Assembly: GCF_004919685.1 (NCBI RefSeq)
Contig: NZ_SMYZ01000088.1
Coordinates: forward strand, 62,001 to 126,000
Reading direction: 5' to 3'
DNA length: 64,000 nt
DNA from: Mesorhizobium norvegicum
GTDB lineage: Bacteria > Pseudomonadota > Alphaproteobacteria > Rhizobiales > Rhizobiaceae
Below the pieces are notes generated by a model. It was not told where the DNA came from and did no database searches. It worked only from the letters and a program-made list of their open reading frames with translations. Positions 54,969 through 63,142 of the stretch are shown here, in pieces; positions within the stretch are counted from its first letter, which is position 1; the number at the start of each line of letters is the position of its first letter. The position numbers were made by a program, and so were the translations under genes.

Positions 54969-55733
54969 CTACCAAGCGGTCTCGCCGCCGTCGACCAGGT
55001 AGTTGGCGCCTGTGATGTAAGACGCCCGGTCAGAGGCGATGAAGGCCGCGAGCTCCACGAGCTCCGCGGGCTGACCGAAGCGCTTGAGAAGCGTCTTTCT
55101 GGTTATCGCGTCCCGGGCCGCCTGGTTGTCGCCGAGGTCGCGGTCGGCGGCCGGGGTCAGGAACGGCCCGGGACTGATCGCCACCGCACGGATCCCATGG
55201 CGTGCGCCTTCGAGCGCTAATTGTCGCGTCATGGCGATGACGCCCGCCTTCGCTGCGACGTGCCCGACCATCAGGGGGGCCTCGTGGGCGATCATGCCTG
55301 CCGCGGACGCGACGTTTATGATGACACCGCCCCCGCGCCGGACCAGGTGCGGCCATGCGAACTTCGACACGAAGAAGGGAATGTCGAGCTCGCCAGCTAT
55401 GGTCGCTCGCCAGTCATCGATAGAGAAGTCGGGCATCGGACCGAAGTATTGTATGGCAGCGTTGTTGTAGATTACGTCAAGACCGCCGTAAGCGGCCACG
55501 GCATCCTCAACCATCGTCCGCGCCTGTTCGGGGTCGGTGAGATCGATCGGCGCGATGCCAGTCATCTCACCGCCGGCGCGACGTACGAGTTCGACCGTCT
55601 CGTTGTTGGCATCAACCTTGATGTCGCACCCGACAACCTTTGCGCCTTCTCGCGCAAAGGTCTGTGCCGCGACGCGGCCCAGACCTCCTCCGGTGCCGGT
55701 GATCAGCACGACCTTCTTGTCAAGTATTCCCAT
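54969..55733 (-). CDS. SDR family protein with His in place of the catalytic Tyr
   Basis: This 254-residue short-chain dehydrogenase has the cofactor motif ITGTGGGLGRVAAQTFAREG, NNAAIQYFGP, Ser in NVASAAG and the tail YITGANYLVDGGETAW. Where YxxxK is expected it reads GHVAAKAGV, so the Tyr is replaced by His. Activity may be altered or use another base. It is divergent from the LysR gene at 55894 (gap 160 bp), the usual regulator/target layout. Confidence 0.87.
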   Translation of the reverse strand: MGILDKKVVLITGTGGGLGRVAAQTFAREGAKVVGCDIKVDANNETVELVRRAGGEMTGIAPIDLTDPEQARTMVEDAVAAYGGLDVIYNNAAIQYFGPMPDFSIDDWRATIAGELDIPFFVSKFAWPHLVRRGGGVIINVASAAGMIAHEAPLMVGHVAAKAGVIAMTRQLALEGARHGIRAVAISPGPFLTPAADRDLGDNQAARDAITRKTLLKRFGQPAELVELAAFIASDRASYITGANYLVDGGETAW

Positions 55734-55806
55734 AGCCTCCTCCTGGTCTGAACTGTCTCAGGGCAGTCGACCCTCAGCGCGTCGACTAGCCGGTCGATTT
55801 GAAATT

Positions 55807-55993
55807 GAGGCAGGCCCCCTCCGGGGAAGCTAGGACTTCTCTGAACCCGACAAAATCCGTATAAAACTGAAAGTCCTTTTCAAGGAATTCGAAATGCGGA
55901 GTCCAGCCACACCGAGCGTCGATCAGCTTCTGGTACTGCTTACAGTGGCCGAAACGGGTAGCTTTACCGCCGCCGCCAAACGCCTGGGGCGCG
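55807..55993 (+). repeat. Direct repeat, unit 1 (LysR promoter and gene head)
   Basis: About 185 bases, starting GAGGCAGGCC and including the leader of the LysR gene and its first 33 codons, recur at 58338-58517 in the same orientation. The leader part (about 85 bases) is almost identical; the coding part is diverged. Confidence 0.8.
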
Positions 55994-56877
55994 CCACGTC
56001 CGCCATCAGCTACGCGATCGACACGCTGGAACAACAGCTCGGTCTTTCGCTGTTCGATCGTGGAACGACGCGCAAGCCGAAGCTCACGCAACATGGCGAA
56101 GCGATCCTGTCTGAAGCCCGGGCGGTTGCCCACAGCATCGAGACATTACGCGCGCGGGTCCGGGGGTTCCTCGATGACCTTGAACCTGAAGTGTCGCTTG
56201 TGGTCGACAGCATGCTGCCAGGCGATCGGCTGACAAGGTTGCTTAGTGAATTCAACGCCCAGTTCCCCACGGTGCCAATTCGGCTCTTGGTGCAGACCCT
56301 TGGCGGGGTCGAGCGAGCGGTCCGAAACGGTCATGCTCGAATCGGCGTGGGAAGCCAACTGCACATGGACATGACGGGATTTCGCCGCATCGACATTGAA
56401 AGCGTCCAGATCATTCCCGTGGCTTCGCCGGACCATCCTCTGGCTCAGGCGAGCAAGGCTGCTCCACGGCAGGCAAGCGATTTCGTCCAGCTTGTTCTTT
56501 CGCAGCAACCGGCGGGAGAAAGCCGGGACTTCGGCGTTGTCAGCCTCAATACCTGGCGCATCGGTGATCAAGCAGCGAGGCACAAGCTTCTCCTCGCCGG
56601 ACTCGGATGGGCCGGAATGCCGGAGCCGATCGTTCGCGCCGATATCGCATCCGGAAGGCTCGTGCGACTGAACCTTCCCGACTGGCGTGGTGGAGAATAT
56701 ACCCTGCAGGCCATACACATGACCGATACTCCGCCGGGTCCAGCCGGACGGTGGCTGATCGAGCGATTGGTGACCCTGTCCGACGAGGTCGAGCCGCCTC
56801 TTCTCGAAACGACAAAGCCGAGCAAGGCAAAGCGCGCCACCCGGACTAGGCCTTCAAAGCCCCATTCGTATAGCTGA
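55894..56877 (+). CDS. LysR family transcriptional regulator
   Basis: This 327-residue protein has an HTH at about residues 6-65 (SVDQLLVLLTVAETGSFTAA, RATSAISYAIDTLEQQLG) and an effector domain with GGVERAVRNGHARIGVGSQL. The C-terminal 20 residues are basic (KPSKAKRATRTRPSKPHSYS). It is divergent from the SDR gene and probably controls it. Its leader and head were duplicated to 58338. Confidence 0.88.
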   Translation: MRSPATPSVDQLLVLLTVAETGSFTAAAKRLGRATSAISYAIDTLEQQLGLSLFDRGTTRKPKLTQHGEAILSEARAVAHSIETLRARVRGFLDDLEPEVSLVVDSMLPGDRLTRLLSEFNAQFPTVPIRLLVQTLGGVERAVRNGHARIGVGSQLHMDMTGFRRIDIESVQIIPVASPDHPLAQASKAAPRQASDFVQLVLSQQPAGESRDFGVVSLNTWRIGDQAARHKLLLAGLGWAGMPEPIVRADIASGRLVRLNLPDWRGGEYTLQAIHMTDTPPGPAGRWLIERLVTLSDEVEPPLLETTKPSKAKRATRTRPSKPHSYS

Positions 56878-56900
56878 TCGCCGACGTCGTGCCTTCCCTG

Positions 56901-58175
56901 TCATAGGGCTGAAGCAGGCGCCGACGGTGGGCCTGAATGCCAGGCTCGCCCCGAAAGCCCCATCTGTTGGCCAACGAGAAAGAGCTCTCCCATGTACTCG
57001 CGGTCGAACTCCGATCGAGCCGCTTTCATGAATTCTGACGGAATGGAGGTAAACAAGGTGCGCGTGTTGGTTTCGCGAGCGATGCGATCCACTTCCCTCA
57101 AGTCCGATAGGCCCTGGTACTTTGTCAGGGTTGCGATGGATCGGGTCGCAAGCGGAAAAGTAGCTTCCTCGGTAGGCTTGTAGTCGGGTGTGAGCTTGCC
57201 GTTGCGGATCACGTAGAGGGTTCGTTCTCTCGCACCGCCAAACGCCGCTCGCTCGAATCGGGCGAAAATTATCCGCGGTGGCGCGAAGAAGATTTGAGCC
57301 GTGACGCCACCGTCGACATGCAGTTCGTCGCATGTGCGTCCGTTGGCGTTCACGCGTATTCGCACGGGAGGGAAAGCGACAGGGATGGCGCTCGATGCGA
57401 GCAGGACCCGAACGATGAGATCACGACGATCAGGCTGCTGGCTCGCAGCGATCGCCGAAAGATCCCAGATGACGGGGCGTTGAGCGTCAATGTTGGTGGT
57501 CTGCACGATCAGACGACGCCCCTTGGAGTACTCCCGCGCGATCGCGTCCACTACATCGTCCGTCAGGTATTGTTCGATCAAGCGCTTAAGTGGAGCCGTG
57601 TCATACCGGGATGATCCGAGGAGACCGAATATCCCGCGATCGATGACAAGGTCACTGTCGCCGTACTTCGTGAACACGGCCTTCAGCACCCCGTCATATT
57701 GAGGCCCAAGGAAGGCGAACGGGGCCGCAAGAGCGCCCGTCGAGACGCCTGTCACCACCTCGAAGTGAGGGCGCAGGCCGCTCCGGGTCCATCCGGTGAG
57801 AAAGCCGGCCGCGAAGGCGCCATCGCCGCCGCCGCCTGAGATGGCCAGAAAGTCGGCTTTCCTGGTGCTTGACCCCGGTTCGCCGGCAAGAGCGGCCTTG
57901 CTGACCTGGCCATATTGCCGGCGGATGCCCGCCTCCATCGCTGGCGTGAACTCGTCGCCCCAGAAGCGGATATCCTCGTAGCCGCTGACACGGGCAGCAT
58001 CAAGCTGCGTCCCCGGCACGGCCGCGCGATCGCTCGTTGCAAGGCACCCACCCATCGTGGCCGTGAGGGTCATGATGAGAGCCGCGCGGGCTAGACGGCT
58101 AAATGTCTCCAACCCTACAGCAAATATTTTCCTCAGGGTGGCGCGGGCTCCAATCGTCTGGTCGAACAGGCGCAT
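56901..58175 (-). CDS. Patatin-like phospholipase lipoprotein
   Basis: This 424-residue enzyme has an N-terminal signal of lipoprotein type: LARAALIMTLTATMGGCLAT, with MGGC as lipobox, so it is anchored in the envelope. The patatin domain follows: oxyanion loop ISGGGGDGAFAAGFLTGW, nucleophile Ser in VVTGVSTGALAAPFAF, and the catalytic Asp in LHVDGGVTAQIFFAPP. It hydrolyses acyl esters of lipids. ATG 58175 has GGAGGAAGG upstream. It lies between the two LysR copies, convergent with the intact one. Confidence 0.88.
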   Translation of the reverse strand: MRLFDQTIGARATLRKIFAVGLETFSRLARAALIMTLTATMGGCLATSDRAAVPGTQLDAARVSGYEDIRFWGDEFTPAMEAGIRRQYGQVSKAALAGEPGSSTRKADFLAISGGGGDGAFAAGFLTGWTRSGLRPHFEVVTGVSTGALAAPFAFLGPQYDGVLKAVFTKYGDSDLVIDRGIFGLLGSSRYDTAPLKRLIEQYLTDDVVDAIAREYSKGRRLIVQTTNIDAQRPVIWDLSAIAASQQPDRRDLIVRVLLASSAIPVAFPPVRIRVNANGRTCDELHVDGGVTAQIFFAPPRIIFARFERAAFGGARERTLYVIRNGKLTPDYKPTEEATFPLATRSIATLTKYQGLSDLREVDRIARETNTRTLFTSIPSEFMKAARSEFDREYMGELFLVGQQMGLSGRAWHSGPPSAPASAL

Positions 58176-58337
58176 GTTCCAGTAGCCTTCCTCCCTGAAC
58201 CGCCCCAGCGTCAGAGGGCTGGTCCCGGACGCATCGAGTGAACCATTAAGGCACTCCATGGACGGTGATCGATAAGCACCAGCACCGAGCTTTCGATTGT
58301 CAATTCGTCCGAATTGTTTGCGATCTTCTCTGAGACA

Positions 58338-58545
58338 TGAGGCAGGCCCTTCCGGGGAAGCTAGGACTTCTCTGAACCCGACAAAATCCGTATAAAACTG
58401 AAAGTCCTTTTCAAGAAATTCGAAATGCGGAGCCCAGCGACAACGAGTTCGACCAGCTTCTGGCATTGCTGGCGGTGGTTGAATCGGGAAGTTTTTCCGC
58501 AGCCGCCAAGCGCCTGGGGTCGAGGCGTAGGCGCAGCGATGGACT
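58338..58545 (+). pseudogene. Broken second copy of LysR promoter and gene head
   Basis: 58338-58517 repeats 55807-55993. The copied start ATG is at 58424 but a one-base loss soon after (GAGTTCGACC against GAGCGTCGATC) breaks the frame, and similarity ends after the text for AAAKRLG. Only the first 33 codons are represented. Confidence 0.8.
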
Positions 58546-58575
58546 GCGACACCGCAGCGGGGTCCGACGTGAACG

Positions 58576-58665
58576 TCAGGGAGAGCCGATGGACTTGAGG
58601 TAGGCGACGATGTCCGCGCGGTCCGGCGCCTTGGGCACGGCGATCGTCATTGTCGTGCGCGGGTT
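58576..58665 (-). pseudogene. C-terminal fragment of a class I cytochrome c
   Basis: Minus-strand peptide TTMTIAVPKAPDRADIVAYL followed by KSIGSP matches the end of cytochrome c proteins (the Met ligand and the final helix DRADxxAYLKS). No heme motif CxxCH is nearby. It directly touches the AraC stop, so the break point is there. Confidence 0.6.
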
Positions 58666-59608
58666 AGCCGAGGTGGATCTGGTCGCTTGCTGCCGGCCCG
58701 CTGCTGTGGGTCGACTGCTGTTGCCGCCATGCTCCGGGCGGGTATCCGTGGTGGCGTCGGAAGGCTGCGGCGAACGCATATGGCGAGCCGTAGCCGGTCA
58801 AGTTGGCGATTTCGGCCAGGTCCATTTTGCTACTACGCAGGTAGTCACGAGCCAAGGTCATTCGCCAATCCGTCAAATATTGCATGGGGGTCTGGCCGAG
58901 CGCATTGCCGAAAGCTCGTGCAAAGGAGGCGCGGGACAGTCCGCTGATCTTGGCGAGCTCGGGTACCGACCATGGGCGCCCTGGGTCTTCGTGTATCACC
59001 TGCAACGCCGCTTTCAGTCGTGGATGAGCCGACGCTCGGTACCAGCGGGGCGTGGTGGCGCTCTGGCGGAAAATGGCACGGATGGCGAGAACCAGAAGTA
59101 TATCCAGGAGCCGGTCCAGCACTGTGTTCTGGCCAGGCTCAGGGGAAGCCAGCTCGCGGGACAGCAGGCTAGTCACGTCACGCAAAGGATCGCCGATCGG
59201 CGGCGAGAGTGGCATAACTTGGGGCAGTGCATTGAGAAGGCCGCTGCCGATATCCCCCGAAAGCCGGTAGGCGCCGCACAGGAACACCGTTGCCTGCGGG
59301 TCTTCCGGGAGGCGGCCAGCTCCATGGCGCGCCCGGAACTCCTCGGGTTCGAGGCAGTGGGCGCCGGGTTCATGGCCGATGTAGTGATCAGGCCCGCCCC
59401 GAACGAGTATCACATCGCCCGGCGAGAGCTGTATCGGGGTCTGCGAGGGATCGTCAAACCACAACCATCCCCGCCCCTGTGCGACAGCATGTACGGCGAG
59501 CTGCATAGAGCCGCCGAGCCGCAGCCCCCAAGGGGGCTTGGCGACGGTTCGGGCGAAAACGGCACCGGAGGCGCGCGCTCTCGTGAGGTGGTCAACTAGC
59601 AAATCCAT
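58664..59608 (-). CDS. AraC family transcriptional regulator with cupin domain
   Basis: This 314-residue protein has an N-terminal AraC-type cupin ligand domain (LVDHLTRARASGAVFARTVA; LSPGDVILVRGGPDHYIGHE) and two HTH motifs at the C-terminus: WSVPELAKISGLSRASFARA and MDLAEIANLTGYGSPYAFAA followed by FRRHHGYPPGAWRQ. It is divergent from the NmrA gene at 59747, which it likely regulated. The last residues run into the cytochrome fragment, so its tail may have been altered. Confidence 0.88.
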   Translation of the reverse strand: MDLLVDHLTRARASGAVFARTVAKPPWGLRLGGSMQLAVHAVAQGRGWLWFDDPSQTPIQLSPGDVILVRGGPDHYIGHEPGAHCLEPEEFRARHGAGRLPEDPQATVFLCGAYRLSGDIGSGLLNALPQVMPLSPPIGDPLRDVTSLLSRELASPEPGQNTVLDRLLDILLVLAIRAIFRQSATTPRWYRASAHPRLKAALQVIHEDPGRPWSVPELAKISGLSRASFARAFGNALGQTPMQYLTDWRMTLARDYLRSSKMDLAEIANLTGYGSPYAFAAAFRRHHGYPPGAWRQQQSTHSSGPAASDQIHLG

Positions 59609-59746
59609 GTTTCAATCACTAAGCAGGATAATCACCTCCGTCAACAATATGAGCGCCCTAATTAAAAAAACGAGAGTATTACGCATTGATCCGCTCAACG
59701 TTCGTTCTCATCATGCATTCACAACTGACAAACGGAGGAACGACAT

Positions 59747-60600
59747 TTGACAGCTTCACGGCGGACAGCTCTTGTGCTCGGCGGTACCGGACGAACCGGA
59801 GCGCTCGTGGCGCAAAAACTTATCGAGCGAGGCCTGAATGCACGCACGGCCTCGCGCCGTGGCGCAGACGTGGTGTTCGACTGGGATGACAAGACGACGT
59901 ATGCCCCGGCGCTCGACTGCGTTGACCGTGTCTACCTCGTCACGCCCATCATGCGGATCAAATTCGCCCGCCAGGCTGCGGAATTCCTCGACCTTGCCGT
60001 CGTCGCCGGGGTGCGCCACGTGACGTATCTCAGCACCTACCGCAGCGACCAGGCACCCCCGGAGGTCGACATCCGGGCCGTCGAGCTCGACCTGGTGCGC
60101 CGGGGGAGCTTCACCATTCCATATTGCGTCCGGCATGGGTAATGCAGAACTTCAGTGACGAACATTTGCCCCTCATCGACGGTACGATCACGGTGCCTAC
60201 CGGCGACGGGGCGGAAGCCCTCGTTGATGCTGCGGACATCGCGGCGGTCGCGGTTGAGACGCTGGTCAACCCTGACGCCCATGCTGGCGCGGTATACGCG
60301 CCAACTGGCCCTCAATCGCTCACGGTCAGCGAGGTCGCCGGCATCATTGCCAGCGTAATCGGCCGGCCCGTCACCCATAACGACATTGATCCGGACGTGT
60401 GGATCAGCGGTGCGGTCAAAGCTGGCATCGTGCCTGCCGACTATTCAGTCATGCTTCGCTGGCTGACCGGGACGATCATCGCCGGCAACGGATCACGACC
60501 GAACGACGACATTGAAAAGGTCACGGGCCGGGCGGCAACCATCTTCCAGGACTTCGCCCGGCGAAGTGCAGCCGCGTGGGCACTGGAAGCGGCCAAGTGA
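59747..60600 (+). pseudogene. NmrA-like NAD(P)-binding protein, frameshifted
   Basis: The first frame, from TTG 59747 (GGAGG upstream), gives ALVLGGTGRTGALVAQKLIE and RHVTYLSTYRSD up to about 60121. The second frame continues from about 60112 with HSILRPAWVMQNFSDEHLPL and DAADIAAVAVETLV to 60600. Joined, they make one ordinary 285-residue NmrA/quinone-oxidoreductase-2 type protein, so one base has been lost near 60115-60121. Either a true pseudogene or a sequencing error. It lies divergent to AraC and upstream of a SnoaL-like gene. Confidence 0.8.
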
Positions 60601-60733
60601 CCCTGCCCGTAATGACCAGGACGACTTCGCTGCGTCGGGCCTGTTTCCGCATCATTCATCGGGCAAGGGCGGCCGGTTTCGTCGACAGGCGGCACCTTGG
60701 CAGGTAACCAGCAAAACGCATGGAGAGATCAGA

Positions 60734-61165
60734 ATGCCTAGCAAGAAATATTCTGCCTATGAGGGTGCCGAGCCCTATTTCGAACTGGTCCGAAGGGCAC
60801 TGGGGGACCTCGTCGACGGCGAGCACTTCTTCGACATCGTCGCTGACGACATCGCCTACGAGGTCCGCTACAATCTGGGCTGGCCTCGTGTGGTCCGGGG
60901 ACGCGCCGATCTGATGGGCCAGTTCGGCGGATATGTCGGCAGTATCAGGATCCGGTCCGCAGACAAGTTGATCGTCAACAGAGCGGAAAACGGCCGAGTC
61001 GTCGTCATCGAATACGAAGTCCATGGGGCGATCCTCGCGACGGGTGCCAAGTATGAGAATCGGTTCTGCTCGATCATCGAACTTGAAAACCGGAAGATCA
61101 CGCACTGGCGAGACTACATGGACTCGCACGCGGCCTGGAACGCATTGACAGCGAGCATTGCCTGA
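60734..61165 (+). CDS. SnoaL/NTF2-like protein
   Basis: This 143-residue cone-shaped alpha+beta barrel protein starts at ATG 60734 after GGAGAG: FELVRRALGDLVDGEHFFDI, VRYNLGWPRVVRGRADLMGQ, CSIIELENRKITHWRDYMDS. Such proteins are small isomerases, hydrolases or ligand-binding partners, often next to NmrA-type reductases as here. Function not known. Confidence 0.83.
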   Translation: MPSKKYSAYEGAEPYFELVRRALGDLVDGEHFFDIVADDIAYEVRYNLGWPRVVRGRADLMGQFGGYVGSIRIRSADKLIVNRAENGRVVVIEYEVHGAILATGAKYENRFCSIIELENRKITHWRDYMDSHAAWNALTASIA

Positions 61166-61380
61166 CTGCAGCATGGATAGCGATTAGGTTCTCGACTGCG
61201 ATTGCTTCAAGCTACTGGGTGTGCCCCACTCGCGTCGCATGGACAAGGCGAACCCAGCGCCTCAGGTGACTGCGGGTCTGCTCGTGCGAAATGTCTGCTG
61301 TTGGGCGCAATGCGGCCATCATCGCCTGAGCCCTTTTGTGCAACAGGCTGCTGCACGTTTGCTTGTCCCCAGGAGATCTC

Positions 61381-61614
61381 GTGTCGACCCCCGCCTATCT
61401 CACGATGGAAGAAGTCGTTGCCCGTTACCGTGGCCAAGTCAGCGAAGGTACCCTGCGGAACTGGAGAACGATGCGCATCGGTCCATCCTACATCAAGATC
61501 GGCAAAGCGGTCCTCTATCCCGTCAGCGAGCTCGATCGTTGGGACAAATCCAATCTGGTGGTTTGCAGACCGTCTCGATCTTTGTCGCTGGAGGAATGTG
61601 CTCCGGCATGTTGA
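61381..61614 (+). CDS. Helix-turn-helix (excisionase/AlpA-like) small DNA-binding protein
   Basis: This 77-residue protein starts at GTG 61381 after AGGAG. It reads YLTMEEVVARYRGQVSEGTL, RNWRTMRIGPSYIKIGKAVL, YPVSELDRWDK, the MerR-like winged helix-turn-helix of excisionase/AlpA proteins. Such genes usually go with integrated elements; none with an integrase is seen here. It lies immediately upstream of repeat copy F. Confidence 0.75.
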   Translation: MSTPAYLTMEEVVARYRGQVSEGTLRNWRTMRIGPSYIKIGKAVLYPVSELDRWDKSNLVVCRPSRSLSLEECAPAC

Positions 61615-61671
61615 ACCGCGTCATTGCGACTGGCTTTCACTGTTCGCACGATACGATATGGTCCGATTCAC

Positions 61672-61893
61672 GATACGGAATCCGTGATCAGGCAGGACAA
61701 TCGAGTATCATGGAAATTCTTCCATGATTGTTGGGTATTTATCCTTGGTGGTCACGCGTCACATATACCAGTTAGCGACCCCAGTTGATTTTAAAAGTTT
61801 GCCAAACTATTGAAATACAACAAGGATTGTTCTACGCATACGTTGATCCACAATGATCCCGCTCGATACCCTACGGGCACGAACAGTCACGAA
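61672..61893 (+). repeat. Interspersed repeat, copy F (most diverged)
   Basis: The core is ACGGAATCCGTGATCAGGCA, the middle GGTGGTCACGCGTCACATAT, and the right end CAATGATCCCGCTCGATACC at about 61851. The left 120 bases of copies B, C and E are absent. It ends about 23 bases before the stop of the MFS gene. Confidence 0.75.
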
Positions 61894-61915
61894 CCCCCAC
61901 AAGGGGCTTGAAACT

Positions 61916-63142
61916 TTATCGTGGCTGGACTTGAAACTCCCGTCGACTGACAATCAGCCATCCCAAACCGCATGCCAAGGCGACGTTGATCAGCGCCAGG
62001 CCGGAAAGCGTAGCCAGCGCGCCGTAGGCGCCGAAGCGCTCAAGTAGCAATGCGCCAAGGGACGGCGCAGCCGCCTGGGCAATCAGGCTCGGCATGGCAA
62101 GGCGACCCATCAGCTTGGCGTAGCCATCATAGCCGAATATCGCGAGCGGTAATGTGCCACGCGCGATGGATTCAAGACCGATCCCAGCTCCGTAAAACGC
62201 GAGTGCCAACGGGACGATAGGCATGCCGAGCCAGAGGGCCGAGACGCCGATCGCGACGAAAGCGACCGACGCAAACTTGGTCCAGATCGGGTGATGGAAG
62301 CGCGCGATCATCATCTCGATCGTCCGCGCGGCAACCTGGGAAGGGCCAACGAGCGCGCCCAGGCCCACGGCCGCGGCAAGTGTCATCCCGTTTTTCTGCA
62401 GGATCGTCAGCAGATGCACCGACAGGGTCGAAGAGATCACGGCTGCTAGCGTAAGGGTCGCGGCCAGCACGATTATAATCGGGAGATTGGAGTCCGTTTG
62501 CAAGGCAGGCGTCGCTGCCCCACTCGATGTGGCTTTGGCTGTCGGTGTCGGCAGGCCGCGAGGCAAGATCACAAGGTAAAGCGGCAAAGCTATGAAAAGC
62601 TGAACGGCGGCGTAAACCAGACAGGTGCCGCGCCAGCCGATCTCGCCCAGCAGAAACGCCGAGATCGGCCAGCACACCGTGCTCGCAAAGCCGCCGAACA
62701 GCGTCAGCGTCGTGATGGCGGACCGCGCCGCATGGCCGTAGAGCCGGCCAAGCGTCCCGAATGCGGCGTCGTAGAGTCCTGCCCCCATCCCGAGGCCTAT
62801 TACCAGCCAGGCCACAATGTACGCGGCCACATTGGGAGCGACCGCCAGCCCGACTTGGCCGAGCCCGATGCATCCCGCGCTGAACGCCAGGACGTTTCGG
62901 CCACCGTGTCTTTCGATCGAAGAACCGACATGCGGCGAGATGACTCCCGCCGTGAGCAATCCGAGAGACAGGCCTCCAACGACCCACGGCAAGGGCCAGC
63001 CTGTGTCCGCAGCGACCGCCGGCGCAATGACCGCGGGGAGATAATACGATGATCCCCACGCCATGATCTGCGTGACGCCAAGCGTGGTGATGATCGTGCG
63101 CCGACTGGGCACGGTGGCGGCCGTTGGCGGTGACGAGGTCAT
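61916..63142 (-). CDS. MFS transporter, possibly arsenic-resistance linked
   Basis: This 408-residue twelve-helix exporter starts at ATG 63142, overlapping the flavoprotein stop by four bases (ATGA). Marks are IITTLGVTQIMAWGSSYYLP near the N-terminus, SPHVGSSIERHGGRNVLAFS (the inter-helix 2/3 loop) and GASLYDAAFGTLGRLYG-like text reading GAGLYDAAFGTLGRLYGHAA. Coupling to a Cys-rich flavoprotein suggests an arsenic operon, where MFS exporters such as ArsK occur; this is inference from context. Confidence 0.82.
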   Translation of the reverse strand: MTSSPPTAATVPSRRTIITTLGVTQIMAWGSSYYLPAVIAPAVAADTGWPLPWVVGGLSLGLLTAGVISPHVGSSIERHGGRNVLAFSAGCIGLGQVGLAVAPNVAAYIVAWLVIGLGMGAGLYDAAFGTLGRLYGHAARSAITTLTLFGGFASTVCWPISAFLLGEIGWRGTCLVYAAVQLFIALPLYLVILPRGLPTPTAKATSSGAATPALQTDSNLPIIIVLAATLTLAAVISSTLSVHLLTILQKNGMTLAAAVGLGALVGPSQVAARTIEMMIARFHHPIWTKFASVAFVAIGVSALWLGMPIVPLALAFYGAGIGLESIARGTLPLAIFGYDGYAKLMGRLAMPSLIAQAAAPSLGALLLERFGAYGALATLSGLALINVALACGLGWLIVSRREFQVQPR

